Source: DTLA01 sp034436295
Lineage (GTDB): Bacteria > Chloroflexota > Anaerolineae > DTLA01
Reading direction: 5' to 3'
Assembly: GCA_034436295.1 (NCBI GenBank)
Contig: DAOTVT010000071.1
Coordinates: forward strand, 6,403-70,402
DNA: 64,000 nucleotides
This document shows positions 43,297-51,794 of the stretch, one piece after another (position 1 is the stretch's first letter; every line of letters starts with the position of its first letter). The notes beneath the pieces were generated by a model. That model was not told where the DNA came from. It did no database searches and saw only the letters and a list, made by a program, of their open reading frames with translations. A program made the translations under genes and the position numbers.

Positions 43297-45161
43297 ACGT
43301 TGACGCCACGCCGCGCCGTTTCTATCGCGCGCCGCTGTTCTGGATCGTCGCGGCCCTGCTGGCGGGGCTGCTGGTTGCCTTTGGGCCGCGGGTCGCGCGC
43401 CTGCCGGGACTGATTCGCCAGGCGCGGGCCGAGGCGGCCTACTGGAGCGCCGTGCGTAGCGGCGGGCTTCGGGCGTTGAGCCGTGCCGGCGCTGCCGACG
43501 AACTGGGGGCGCATCTGGACGCCGCCCGCCGCCTGGTGGCCTCGGCGCGCCGCGATTGGGGGTTCGCCGTGGAGGCGGCGGCGTGGTTCGGCTGGGTTCC
43601 CGGCATCGGGGGCGACCTGGCGGCGCTGCCCCACCTGGCGAACGCGGCCCAGAACGCGCTGGACGGCGGCGCGCTCCTGTACGGTGAGGTGAAGCTGGCG
43701 GTGGCGGCGCTGCCCGATGGCGCGGGGGCGATGCTGGCCGCGCTGGCGACGCGCACGCCGGGCGACCCGCAGGCCCTGCGGCAGGCGGAAGAGGCGCTGC
43801 GGCGGGCGTCGGAGGCGTGGGGCAGGGTGGACACGCGCCGCTTGTCGCCCAGGCTGGCGCGGTTCGTCCCGCTGGTGAATCGGGCGCTCCCCGTTTTGGC
43901 CGCCGCGCCCGACCTGCTGCGGGCGGCGCCGGAATTGCTGGGGGCCGACGGCCCGCGCCGGTATCTCATCCTGGCGCAGAATAGCGATGAAATCCGCGCC
44001 ACGGGTGGGTTCATCAGCGGCGTGGGCATCGTGGAGGTCAATCGCGGCGAGATCACGTCCGTTACCTTCGCCGACAGTTACTCGGTGATGGATTTGACCA
44101 AGCCGCATCCCATCCCGCCCGTCGCGCTGGAGACCCACATGTGGGCGCAGATTCTCCTGCTGCGCGACGCCAACTGGTGGGCCGACTTCCCCACGTCGGC
44201 GCGCAAGGCCTGGGAACTGTACGAGCAGGACACCGGCAAGAAGGTGCACGGGGTTGTCGCCATAGACACGCCCGCGCTGCAACTGCTGGTCGCGGCGGCA
44301 GACCCCATCCGCCTGGAAGAGTACAACGACACCATCACCGCCGACAACCTGCTGGAGCGCATCCAGCACTACTGGGCGTCGCCGGTGGGCGGGCCTGACA
44401 TCGCCAGCAACGACCCGCAATGGTGGAAACTCCGCAAGAACTTCATGGGCGTCCTGGCGAAGTCGGTCATAGAGCGCCTGATGAAGCACACGGGCGACTT
44501 GGACATGGCGGAAGTGGCGCAGACGACGCTGCGCCTGTTGAACGAGCGCCACCTGCTGCTGTTCCTGCCGCCTGTGCAGGACGCGCTCCATCGGCAGAAG
44601 TGGGATGGCGCCATCGTGCCGGCGCAGGGCGATTACCTGTTCGTGGTGGACAGCAACGTGGGGTTCAACAAGGTGAACCCCATGATCCGCCAGAGCATCA
44701 CGTACACGGTCAACCTGGCCGACGCCACGGCGCTGTTGCAGATCGGCTACGCCCACGGGTCGCAGGCCCGCCTGGACGTGTGCGTGCACGAATCGCGCTA
44801 CGGGGACACATACCAGGACATGATGGATCGCTGCTACTGGGACTATGTGCGGGTGTTCGCGCCGGCGGGGGCCGAGTTGCTGGCCCGCGAGGGGCTGGAG
44901 GACGGCGATCTGGCCGAATCGGAGGCGGGCCTGGCGGTGTGGGACGGGCTGCTGGTGCTGAAGCCGGGCGAGGCGCAGGAAGTTACGTTCCGCTATCGGT
45001 TGCCGGCGTCGGTGGCGCAGAGCGCGTACCGCCTGTACGTGCAGAAGCAGCCGGGGACGTGGGGCATCCCGCTGCGGGTCGTCATCAGGGGTGGGGGCGG
45101 CCAGGTGCGCGAGTTCCAGACCGACCTGGCCGAGGATCGGGAGTTCGTCGTCGGCCCGTAG
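43293..45161 (+). CDS. DUF4012 extracytoplasmic protein
   Basis: 622 residues. One N-terminal membrane helix (residues 14-32) is followed by a helical region and the DUF4012 core, recognised by YLILAQNSDEIRATGGFISG and ADNLLERIQHYWASP. The C-terminal third is beta-rich. DUF4012 proteins are cell-envelope proteins often linked to glycosylation clusters in Chloroflexota and actinobacteria; their reaction is not established. As the third gene of the GT2-DUF2723 operon it could be a ligase or attachment factor. This role is inferred from context. Confidence 0.85.
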   Translation: MNVDATPRRFYRAPLFWIVAALLAGLLVAFGPRVARLPGLIRQARAEAAYWSAVRSGGLRALSRAGAADELGAHLDAARRLVASARRDWGFAVEAAAWFGWVPGIGGDLAALPHLANAAQNALDGGALLYGEVKLAVAALPDGAGAMLAALATRTPGDPQALRQAEEALRRASEAWGRVDTRRLSPRLARFVPLVNRALPVLAAAPDLLRAAPELLGADGPRRYLILAQNSDEIRATGGFISGVGIVEVNRGEITSVTFADSYSVMDLTKPHPIPPVALETHMWAQILLLRDANWWADFPTSARKAWELYEQDTGKKVHGVVAIDTPALQLLVAAADPIRLEEYNDTITADNLLERIQHYWASPVGGPDIASNDPQWWKLRKNFMGVLAKSVIERLMKHTGDLDMAEVAQTTLRLLNERHLLLFLPPVQDALHRQKWDGAIVPAQGDYLFVVDSNVGFNKVNPMIRQSITYTVNLADATALLQIGYAHGSQARLDVCVHESRYGDTYQDMMDRCYWDYVRVFAPAGAELLAREGLEDGDLAESEAGLAVWDGLLVLKPGEAQEVTFRYRLPASVAQSAYRLYVQKQPGTWGIPLRVVIRGGGGQVREFQTDLAEDREFVVGP

Positions 45162-45239
45162 CGGCGGGAAACGGCAAGTCCGTGCGATTGCTTGCGCTGA
45201 CCCAGAGGCATATCCCCAAGGGCACAGCACGCTGTACCC

Positions 45240-46073
45240 CTAAGGCACCTCGGTGGGGGTGAAGTTCGTGATGACCAGGGCGCGCTCCAGGCTGCCGAAG
45301 TCCACCGTCGGCTGCACCTCGGCCTCTTGGTACAGCCCCACCTCGTCGCGGATGACTTTGGACACCTGCCCGATGATGAGCGCCTTGGGGAACATGCCTC
45401 CCAGGCCCGACGTGATGACCACATCGCCCTCGGCCACGCTGCTGTCGTGGGGGATGCGGGTCATGACGAGTTTGCCGCCGGGGCGTCCCTCCACCAGGCC
45501 GGTAACGCGGTTGCGCTGGATCATGGCGTTCACCGAACTGCGCGCGTCCACGATGAGCAGCACGCGGCACGCGTTGGGGTACACGTCCAGCACGCGGCCC
45601 ACCAGCCCGCGCTCGGTTACGACGGGCATGTTGCGGCGGATGCCGTCGCGCGCGCCCACGTTCAGCACCAGGTCGGGGAACAGGTTGGACGCGCCGCTGC
45701 CGACGACGTAGCCCACCACCTCTGCGCCCTTGAACTGATAGGCCGGATACGTCTGGGTGAAGTTGAGCAGCGCCCGCAGGTGCTCAATCTCCTTGTTAGC
45801 CTCTTCCAACTGGAGCAGTTGCACCGACAGGCGGTCCACCTGGGCGCGCAGGTCGCGGTTCTCCTCGCGCAGCGCCACCATGTCGCGCCCGCCCTGTATC
45901 CAGTCGCTCACGGTGCGGCTCAGGCGGGAGAACTGATCCTGCACCGGCGCGAGCAGCGTCGTCGCCAGGTCGCGCACGGGGCGAAACAGGCCCGTCTGGG
46001 AGACCAGAAAGGCCACGATGAGGACGATGATGGCGACGATAAGGGCAGTGGGTGTGTCCGTCCGCGAATGCAT
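45240..46073 (-). CDS. mreC: Rod shape-determining protein MreC
   Basis: 277 residues. A membrane helix (residues 10-28) is followed by a coiled coil with the motif MVALREENRDLRAQVDRLSV and then the MreC beta-domains (GSGASNLFPDLVLNVGARDG; DVVITSGLGGMFPKAL). It links MreB to the extracellular wall synthesis enzymes. It follows mreB on the same strand after a gap of 202 bases largely filled with heptad repeats. No mreD, rodA or pbp gene is next to it; the gene beyond is convergent, so the usual mreBCD cluster is incomplete here. Confidence 0.93.
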   Translation of the reverse strand: MHSRTDTPTALIVAIIVLIVAFLVSQTGLFRPVRDLATTLLAPVQDQFSRLSRTVSDWIQGGRDMVALREENRDLRAQVDRLSVQLLQLEEANKEIEHLRALLNFTQTYPAYQFKGAEVVGYVVGSGASNLFPDLVLNVGARDGIRRNMPVVTERGLVGRVLDVYPNACRVLLIVDARSSVNAMIQRNRVTGLVEGRPGGKLVMTRIPHDSSVAEGDVVITSGLGGMFPKALIIGQVSKVIRDEVGLYQEAEVQPTVDFGSLERALVITNFTPTEVP

Positions 46074-46091
46074 GGGAATCTCGCTTTGGGC

Positions 46092-46262
46092 TAGTAGCCT
46101 TTAGCCTACAGCCTTTAGCCTATAGCCTTTGGCCTTGGTGCGATGGCACTGCCCAACGCCTCCCAACCCAGGCGAATGGCCCGCTGCCAGAGGCTAAAGG
46201 CTATAGGCCAATGGCTAATGGCTACAGGCTAATGGCTAGCGGCTAACGGCTAACGGCCAAAC
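46092..46262. repeat. Opposed heptad arrays between mreB and mreC
   Basis: The left arm is a run of TAGCCTT/TAGCCTA/CAGCCTT heptads (46096-46135); the right arm (from about 46192) is GAGGCTA, AAGGCTA, TAGGCCA, ATGGCTA, ATGGCTA, CAGGCTA, ATGGCTA, GCGGCTA, ACGGCTA, ACGGCCA, in the opposite orientation. The central spacer is about 55 bases. It lies within the mreBC transcript. Confidence 0.8.
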
Positions 46263-46275
46263 ACCAATGGTTTCT

Positions 46276-47334
46276 CTACCGCTTTCTTGGCCGGCGGCTA
46301 TCGGCCAGGACTTTGCGCAAGGAATCCAGGTTTTCCAGCACCTTGCCGGCCCCCAGCGCCACGCACCACATGGGGTTTTCGGCCACATAGACGCGCATGT
46401 GGGTTTCCTCGCTCAGGCGCGTGGCCATTCCTTGCAGCAGCGCGCCGCCCCCGGCCAGCGCGATGCCGTTCTCCATCAGGTCGGCCACCAACTCGGGCGG
46501 GGTGTCGTCCAGCGCCTCTTTCACGGTGTTGACGATGGTGGCGACGGACCCCGCGAGGGCCTCGCGAATCTCAATGCTGGAGACTTCCACCTCTTCGGGG
46601 AGGCCCGTAACCAGGTTGCGGCCCCGCAGGGTCATGGTCTTCTCTTCGGGCAGCGGGTATGCCGATCCGATGGCGATCTTCACCCGCTCGGCCATGCGCT
46701 CGCCGATGAGGAGGTTGTACTTCTGGCGCGCGTAGTTGATGATGTCCTCGTCCATCTCGTCGCCGGCGACGCGGATGGAGCGGCTGACCACGACGCCGCC
46801 CAGCGAGAGCACCGCCACCTCGGTGGTGCCGCCGCCGATGTCCACGATCATGCTGCCGACGGACTCGGTGATGGGGAGGCCCGCGCCGATGGCCGCCGCC
46901 TTGGGTTCTTCAATGAGGAACGCCTCGCGCGCGCCCGCGCTCAGGCAGGCGTCGGACACGGCGCGCTTTTCCACCTCGGTAACGCCGCTGGGAATTCCCA
47001 CGACGACGCGCGGCCGCGGCACGCTGAAGACCATCTTCTCGTGGGCCTTGCGGATGAAGTAGTGAAGCATCCGCTCGGTAACGACGAAATCGGAGATGAC
47101 GCCGTCGCGCAGGGGGCGAATGGCGATGATGTTGGCGGGCGTGCGCCCGACCATGTCCTTCGCCTCGCTGCCGATGGCCAGCACCTGCTTCGTTCTCTTG
47201 TCCACAGCCACCCAGGACGGCTCGTTGATGATGATGCCCTTGCCTTTGACGTAAACCAGCGTGTTGGCCGTTCCCAGGTCAATGCCGATGTCCAGGGAGA
47301 ATAGCCCCAGGAAGGCGGCGATTGGGTTGAACAT
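46276..47334 (-). CDS. mreB: Rod shape-determining protein MreB
   Basis: 352 residues from the ATG at 47332-47334. Actin-fold phosphate motifs are intact: SLDIGIDLGTANTLVYVKGK and IVDIGGGTTEVAVLSLGG, with EPKAAAIGAGLP and the adenosine-binding GGGALLQGM. It polymerises on the membrane and directs lateral wall synthesis, so the cell is expected to be rod- or filament-shaped. The first gene of a two-gene operon with mreC, with a promoter upstream (separate entry). Confidence 0.96.
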   Translation of the reverse strand: MFNPIAAFLGLFSLDIGIDLGTANTLVYVKGKGIIINEPSWVAVDKRTKQVLAIGSEAKDMVGRTPANIIAIRPLRDGVISDFVVTERMLHYFIRKAHEKMVFSVPRPRVVVGIPSGVTEVEKRAVSDACLSAGAREAFLIEEPKAAAIGAGLPITESVGSMIVDIGGGTTEVAVLSLGGVVVSRSIRVAGDEMDEDIINYARQKYNLLIGERMAERVKIAIGSAYPLPEEKTMTLRGRNLVTGLPEEVEVSSIEIREALAGSVATIVNTVKEALDDTPPELVADLMENGIALAGGGALLQGMATRLSEETHMRVYVAENPMWCVALGAGKVLENLDSLRKVLADSRRPRKR

Positions 47335-47374
47335 GGACCTCTCCTCGTGCTTGGTGTGGCTTGGAGCCGCGCCC

Positions 47375-47402
47375 ATTATAGCACAGCGGGTGAAATTGGC
47401 AA
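47375..47402 (-). promoter_or_regulatory. Promoter for mreBC
   Basis: On the minus strand TTGCCA, 16 bases, TATAAT, about 40 bases before the mreB start. Confidence 0.65.
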
Positions 47403-47446
47403 TTTGCAACGCCGGAGGGCGCGCCTGGACGCGGTGCAAGAGCGGG

Positions 47447-47475
47447 TTGGCGCTTTTCAGGAATCGTGGTATAGT
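47447..47475 (+). promoter_or_regulatory. Promoter for the pRiA4-ORF3-like gene
   Basis: TTGGCG, 17 bases, TATAGT, 40 bases before the start. It diverges from the mreB promoter. Confidence 0.6.
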
Positions 47476-47515
47476 GCGGTGAGAATGCAGTTCATGGCTA
47501 GGGAAGGAGGCTGCA

Positions 47516-48256
47516 ATGGCCCCACAAGTTGTGTCTTACGGCAAATGCTTCTTGTGCGGCGGGACATTCGCCAAGAACACCATGACTCGCCACCTCAAGG
47601 CCTGCGTGCGGAAGCATGAGACGGCACAAAAGGGGAGGCCCGTTCGGCTCTTTCACCTGCGGGTTGAGGGGAAGTATGCCCCCGAGTACTGGTTGCACTT
47701 GGAAATCCCCGCCAGCGCCACCCTTGCCGCGCTGGATGACTTCCTGCGCGCCATCTGGCTGGAATGCTGCGACCACATGAGCGCCTTCACGATCCGGGGC
47801 GTCGATTACGAGAGGGATACGGGCGCGGAGCATGCCATGTGGACGGGTTTCTTTGGCTCGCCCCTGCCAACGGAGAGCATGAGTCGCAAACTTTATTCGG
47901 TACTCTCCCCGGGCGTCGTTTTCGTTCACGAGTACGACTTTGGCACGACGACAACGCTGACACTGAAAGTCGTCGGCGAGCGGCAGGGCAGCGTGCCAGA
48001 GGAAAAGATTCGGGTCCTGGCGCGCAACTACGCCCCGGCCATCCCGTGCGCGCTATGCGACAAGCAGGCCGATTGGATCTACACGTTTGAATTCCCCCCC
48101 ACACCCTATTGCGCGGCCCACGCGGAGGAGCACGAGGATTGGGAGGAAGGCTTCCTGCCCGTCGTAAACTCGCCGCGCGTGGGACAATGTGGCTACACCG
48201 GGGCCGGGGATAAAAGATTGGTATTTGAGGAGCAAGCGCCAGCGGTTCAGGATTAG
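47516..48256 (+). CDS. Plasmid pRiA4b ORF-3-like protein with zinc-finger modules
   Basis: 246 residues. A C2HC-like finger (CFLCGGTFAKNTMTRHLKAC) is followed by the PRiA4_ORF3 core: FHLRVEGKYAPEYWLHLEIP, LDDFLRAIWLECCDHMSAF, HEYDFGTTTTLTLKVVGE. A C-terminal CALCDK...CAAHAEEHE module adds cysteine/histidine ligands. The core family is a passenger of some IS elements but is also widespread in chromosomes; no transposase or inverted ends are seen here. Function unknown. The ATG has AAGGAGG upstream. Confidence 0.85.
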   Translation: MAPQVVSYGKCFLCGGTFAKNTMTRHLKACVRKHETAQKGRPVRLFHLRVEGKYAPEYWLHLEIPASATLAALDDFLRAIWLECCDHMSAFTIRGVDYERDTGAEHAMWTGFFGSPLPTESMSRKLYSVLSPGVVFVHEYDFGTTTTLTLKVVGERQGSVPEEKIRVLARNYAPAIPCALCDKQADWIYTFEFPPTPYCAAHAEEHEDWEEGFLPVVNSPRVGQCGYTGAGDKRLVFEEQAPAVQD

Positions 48257-48369
48257 CCCGGGCCTGTGTCCTCATGGGGCCGGGCCAGTCGGGAAGCGCG
48301 CCCGTTCAGCGTCTGGCATGGGCGTGGTTGCCCCGGCCGCTTTGGCGTCAATCGTGTGTGTTTGTGGTG

Positions 48370-48397
48370 CAAGACCGCGAGACTCCTCGCGGTCTTG
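48370..48397. repeat. Perfect inverted repeat after the pRiA4-ORF3-like gene
   Basis: CAAGACCGCGAG pairs exactly with CTCGCGGTCTTG around ACTC. No strong T tract follows, so this may be a terminator without a tail or a protein binding site. The rest of 48257-48460 shows nothing else. Confidence 0.6.
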
Positions 48398-48460
48398 TGC
48401 TTCTTGGGCCTGTGCGCGGGCGCCACGTCGCCCGATTGAGGCGGCCGAGGCCGCGCCGCC

Positions 48461-48489
48461 TTGACGTCCGCGGGGCGTTGCGCTACACT
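48461..48489 (+). promoter_or_regulatory. Promoter for the creatininase-family gene
   Basis: TTGACG, 17 bases, TACACT, 41 bases before the start codon. Confidence 0.6.
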
Positions 48490-48530
48490 GGCCCCGCTCG
48501 TTCGCTGCCATCTTTTCCGAGGAGGTGCGT

Positions 48531-49454
48531 ATGGCCGGAACCGTTTACCGCTACGCCGAACTGACCCAACCCCAACTGCTGGCCCTGGATAGAAGCCGCA
48601 CGCTGGCCGTCATGGCGCTGAGTCCGCTGGAGACGCACGGCCCTCATCTGCCGCTGGGCACCGATGTATTCGTGGCCGAGGCGCTGCGCGACCGTGTGAT
48701 ACGCAAACTCCAGTCGGCCATGCCCGAACTGGACTATCTGGTCTTTCCCAGCGTCGCGCTGGGCGCGGACCCGATTCCGGCGCCCGGGTCTGTGAAGATT
48801 GACAGCAGGGCCATCCACCTGCTGCTGGTCTCCACGGCGGCCAGCCTTGCCGGTCTCGGGTTCAAGTGGATGCTGGTAACCGACAATCACGGCGGGGCGC
48901 GCCACCAGGCGGCCATTGAGAAGGCGGTGCGCAAGGCTTGGAAGAAGCACCGCTTTGCGCTCATCTGCCCGTTTCTCAACTTCTACCGCCGCATGGTGGA
49001 ACACGACCCGGCCCTGCTAGAGGCGACCGGCACAGCCCCGCGCTCGTGCGGCGACATTGACGACGCGCACGCCGGCACCAACGAGACTTCGCTCATGCTG
49101 GCCATCGCCCCCGACCGCGTCGCGCCCGATTGGCGGCAGGTGCCGCCCGCGACCATCAACCGCGACAACCGTTTGTACCGCGTGCTGTCGCTGCTGGGCA
49201 GCGTCATCGGGCTGCTGGGCGCCGACACGCTGGGGCGCGACCTGGAGTACATGGGGTCGGGGCTGTCGTGGCAGAATGCCAACCCGATGCCGCCCTATAT
49301 GGGCGCGCCGGCCGAGGCCGACCCCGATCGCGGGCGGCGCATGTTGGATGCGCACGCGGACGAGGCCGTGGCCCAGGTGCGGCGCGCGCTGGAAGGCCAG
49401 CCGCCTTTCAGCACGCCGCTCCTCTGGGGGCTGCGCTTCGCCGAGCCCAGTTAG
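48531..49454 (+). CDS. Creatininase-family (MftE-like) amidohydrolase
   Basis: 307 residues. The metal-binding motifs are LETHGPHLPLGTD, DNHGGARHQAA and the DAHAGTNETSLML acidic motif, in the order expected for creatininase/creatinine amidohydrolase folds. Members act on creatinine, formamide-containing intermediates or mycofactocin precursor peptides. No mycofactocin or riboflavin-like biosynthesis gene is near, so the substrate is open. ATG 48531 is preferred over the GTG at 48525 because of the GAGGAGG ribosome site. Confidence 0.85.
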   Translation: MAGTVYRYAELTQPQLLALDRSRTLAVMALSPLETHGPHLPLGTDVFVAEALRDRVIRKLQSAMPELDYLVFPSVALGADPIPAPGSVKIDSRAIHLLLVSTAASLAGLGFKWMLVTDNHGGARHQAAIEKAVRKAWKKHRFALICPFLNFYRRMVEHDPALLEATGTAPRSCGDIDDAHAGTNETSLMLAIAPDRVAPDWRQVPPATINRDNRLYRVLSLLGSVIGLLGADTLGRDLEYMGSGLSWQNANPMPPYMGAPAEADPDRGRRMLDAHADEAVAQVRRALEGQPPFSTPLLWGLRFAEPS

Positions 49455-49552
49455 CGCGCAAGTGGGACTTTTGTTACAGCCACGCGCGGGGTCTTCGCCT
49501 ATAATCAGCGCCGCTGAACGATGGAACGACGTTATCTTTTGTGGAGGGGGTC

Positions 49553-50758
49553 ATGAGCGAACTGTTCGGCAATCAGAAGGAAATGTTGAAGCAACTCATC
49601 AAGGCGCTGCACCTAGGGGCGGATCCCGAGATGCTCAAGAGCCGATTCCGGACGCTCCTGGGCGAAATCGGCCCCGCCGACATCGCCAGGGCCGAGCAGG
49701 AACTCATCGCCGAGGGGATGCCGGCGGAGGAGATTCACCGCCTGTGCGATGTCCATCTGGCCGTGCTGCGCGAGGCGGTGGAGAAGGAGAAGCCAGGCGA
49801 AGGCCCTGGGCATCCAATCCACATCCTGCTCAAGGAGCACGAATACGTCAAGGGCGACGCGCGCGATCTGGCCGAGGTCATCGGACTCCTGGAGCGGGCG
49901 ACGGATTGGAGCGCCGTGGAAGGGGAACTGGAGCGCCTGGATGCGCTGCTCCGCGACTTCCAGGAGTACAACAAGCACAAGGTCCGCGAGGAGAACTGCT
50001 TGTTTCCGGTGCTGGAGAAACACGGGGTAACCGGCCCGCCGTCCATCATGTGGATGGAGCACGACCAGCAGCGCGCTGCCGTCAAGGCGGCTGCCGAGGC
50101 GCTGGCGCAGCGGGGGACGCGCGCCTTCGCCGAGTTCAAGGCGGCCATCCTGCCCCATCTGCGCGCGCTGGCAGAGGGCGTGCCCAGCCACTTCTACAAG
50201 GAAGAGAATATCCTGTTCCCCACCGCCCTGCGCCTGATTTCTGACGAGGAGTTCAAGGCGATCAAGGCGTCCATGGACGATTTGGGCTACTGCTATTTCA
50301 CGCCGCCGGAGGTCATCGGCGCGCGCGAAGAATTGGAGGCGCAGGTCGGCGAGGGCGAGATTCGCCTGCCGTCGGGCGCGCTGACGCCTGCCGAACTGGA
50401 GGCGGTGCTCAACACGCTGCCCGTGGACATCACGTTTGTGGGCGCGGACGACACGGTGCGCTATTTCAGCATGGGCCGCGAGCGAATTTTCCCCCGCACG
50501 CCCGCTATCATCGGCCGCTCCGTCCAATTGTGCCACCCCCAGAAGAGCGTCCACGTGGTCAACCGCATCCTGGAGGATTTCAAGGCGGGGCGGCGCGAGG
50601 TGGCCGAGTTCTGGATTCAGATGAACGGGCGTCTGATTCACATCCGCTACTTCCCCGTGCGGGGCAAGGATGGGCGCTACCTGGGCACGCTGGAGGTAAC
50701 CCAGGACATCACGGACATCCAGAAGATCACGGGGCAGAAGCGGCTGCTGGACGACTGA
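49553..50758 (+). CDS. DUF438/hemerythrin/PAS sensor-like protein
   Basis: 401 residues from ATG 49553. An N-terminal DUF438 domain (LKQLIKALHLGADPEMLKSR) precedes a hemerythrin-like four-helix bundle with iron ligands (GPGHPIHILLKEHEYVKGDA; WMEHDQQRAAVKAA; HFYKEENILFPT). A C-terminal PAS domain of the kind that ends such proteins (TLPVDITFVGADDTVRYFS; TLEVTQDITDIQKITGQKRL) follows. These proteins are soluble sensors of oxygen or nitric oxide. A TATAAT box stands at 49499-49504. The exact signal is not evident. Confidence 0.9.
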   Translation: MSELFGNQKEMLKQLIKALHLGADPEMLKSRFRTLLGEIGPADIARAEQELIAEGMPAEEIHRLCDVHLAVLREAVEKEKPGEGPGHPIHILLKEHEYVKGDARDLAEVIGLLERATDWSAVEGELERLDALLRDFQEYNKHKVREENCLFPVLEKHGVTGPPSIMWMEHDQQRAAVKAAAEALAQRGTRAFAEFKAAILPHLRALAEGVPSHFYKEENILFPTALRLISDEEFKAIKASMDDLGYCYFTPPEVIGAREELEAQVGEGEIRLPSGALTPAELEAVLNTLPVDITFVGADDTVRYFSMGRERIFPRTPAIIGRSVQLCHPQKSVHVVNRILEDFKAGRREVAEFWIQMNGRLIHIRYFPVRGKDGRYLGTLEVTQDITDIQKITGQKRLLDD

Positions 50759-50814
50759 GGCGGCGCCGGGGCGCACCCGAAAGAATGGATTCGGTTCCGT
50801 CTTGTGTGGACGAC

Positions 50815-50850
50815 CAAAGTGCGACGGACTTCCGAGAGTGCGCCGCACCA
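50815..50850. repeat. Degenerate palindrome with flanking module
   Basis: AAAGTGCGACGGACTTCC and GAGAGTGCGCCGCACC are imperfect complements of each other. Just before (50784-50805) stands GGATTCGGTTCCGTCTTGTG, the reverse complement of the module next to the 40369 palindrome. Confidence 0.75.
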
Positions 50851-50883
50851 ACAAACTTTGGACCGAGTCAAGAGCGCGCCAAA

Positions 50884-50912
50884 TTGACAGGCGTCTGCTC
50901 TGTTCATATACT
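50884..50912 (+). promoter_or_regulatory. Promoter for hicB
   Basis: TTGACA, 17 bases, TATACT, about 52 bases before the start. Confidence 0.7.
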
Positions 50913-50963
50913 GGAAGCGGCTGCGGTATTCGTGGGGAGTAGGCAAACGCCGGAGGAATCTCC

Positions 50964-51170
50964 ATGAAGTTCTACGTTACGCTGGAACGCGACGAAGACG
51001 GCATCTGGGTGGCCGAGTGTCCCGCGATCCCTGGCTGTGTGAGCCAGGGAAAGACGCGAGAAGAGGCGCTGACCCACATCAAAGAAGCCATCCGACTTTG
51101 CCTGGAAGTGCGCGCTGAGAAGGGCTTGCCGCTAACCGTTGAAATGCACCAGGTAGAGGTCTTGGCGTGA
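50964..51170 (+). CDS. hicB: HicB-family antitoxin
   Basis: 68 residues of the small HicB type, without a DNA-binding extension: MKFYVTLERDEDGIWVAECP, IPGCVSQGKTREEALTHIKE, then a helix LCLEVRAEKG. HicB antitoxins fold like degraded RNase H and bind the HicA mRNA interferase. Its stop overlaps the start of the next frame as GTGA, the normal hicBA junction, but the partner is decayed. It has its own promoter and GGAGGAATC ribosome site. Confidence 0.85.
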   Translation: MKFYVTLERDEDGIWVAECPAIPGCVSQGKTREEALTHIKEAIRLCLEVRAEKGLPLTVEMHQVEVLA

Positions 51171-51388
51171 CGCGCGTGGTTCCTGTGCTCAGCAGCAGGC
51201 AGGTGGTGAAGGCGTTTGAGCGACTTGGGTCGGCTGACGTAGCGACGGATCCAGGAAGGCAAGCATCATCCGCGCGTCGGGTTCGGAAGGAGGTGGTGCG
51301 CGGGATTACGCAAACGGCGGGTTCATCGGGGAGAGTAGCGCCTGGACTGGGCGGTGAGGGCCACTTCATGAGCCGCCTGCCCAGTTGA
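51167..51388 (+). pseudogene. hicA: Decayed hicA toxin gene
   Basis: The frame starts like HicA (TRVVPVLSSRQVVKAFERLG), but the GFxxxRQxGSH catalytic segment is lost: the histidine-containing remnant QEGKHHPR is found in another reading frame near 51250-51275, and only a short C-terminal echo (VRGITQTAG, cf. LRGILRQAG) returns in the first frame. The region is also too short. It therefore cannot make an active RNA-cleaving toxin; hicB is left as an orphan. Confidence 0.7.
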
Positions 51389-51633
51389 CGAGGACGGAGG
51401 TTCCTCACCTCGCGGTGAGGCTAACCGGCACGCGCCGGGAAAATCGGAAGATCGGCGGAAGCCTCCGGGGGCGATCCCGCCCCCACAACTCCCCTCCAAA
51501 ACGAGCGCGTCCCCAAATCCGCGCGGGCGACCGCCGGGACAAAGGGCCGCGCAGGGATCGGGCGAGACTCATCGTCCCGCGAAGTATCCGCATGGAGGGG
51601 CCTCGCGCGCTCTTGTTGCGCATGCCCCATGGT

Positions 51634-51775
51634 TAGCGGTCAGCGAGCAGCAGTCAGCCGTCAGCGGTCTGCGATCAGCGAGCGACGGATGCCGCTAACG
51701 GCTAACGGCTAACGGCTGACCGCTAAAGGCTAGAGGCTAACGGCTGACGGCTAAAGGCCAACGGCCAACGGCTAT
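51634..51775. repeat. Opposed heptad arrays upstream of glmS
   Basis: The left arm (from 51634) is read as GGTTAGC, GGTCAGC, GAGCAGC, AGTCAGC, CGTCAGC, GGTCTGC, GATCAGC; after GAGCGACGGAT the right arm reads GCTAACG, GCTAACG, GCTAACG, GCTGACC, GCTAAAG, GCTAGAG, GCTAACG, GCTGACG, GCTAAAG, GCCAACG, GCCAACG. Arms are in opposite orientation and imperfectly complementary. The rest of 51389-51633 holds one GC hairpin (CCGGGGGCGATCCCGCCCCC, 51466-51485) but no gene. Confidence 0.8.
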
Positions 51776-51794
51776 CATCACTGGAGGAACGCTT

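Noticed and set aside
47516..48256. Insertion sequence passenger gene marking an IS
   Set aside because: No transposase, terminal inverted repeats or target duplications are seen; the family is common in chromosomes.
51389..51794. glmS ribozyme in the glmS leader
   Set aside because: The leader holds heptad arrays and a GC hairpin; no sequence resembling the conserved ribozyme core was recognised.
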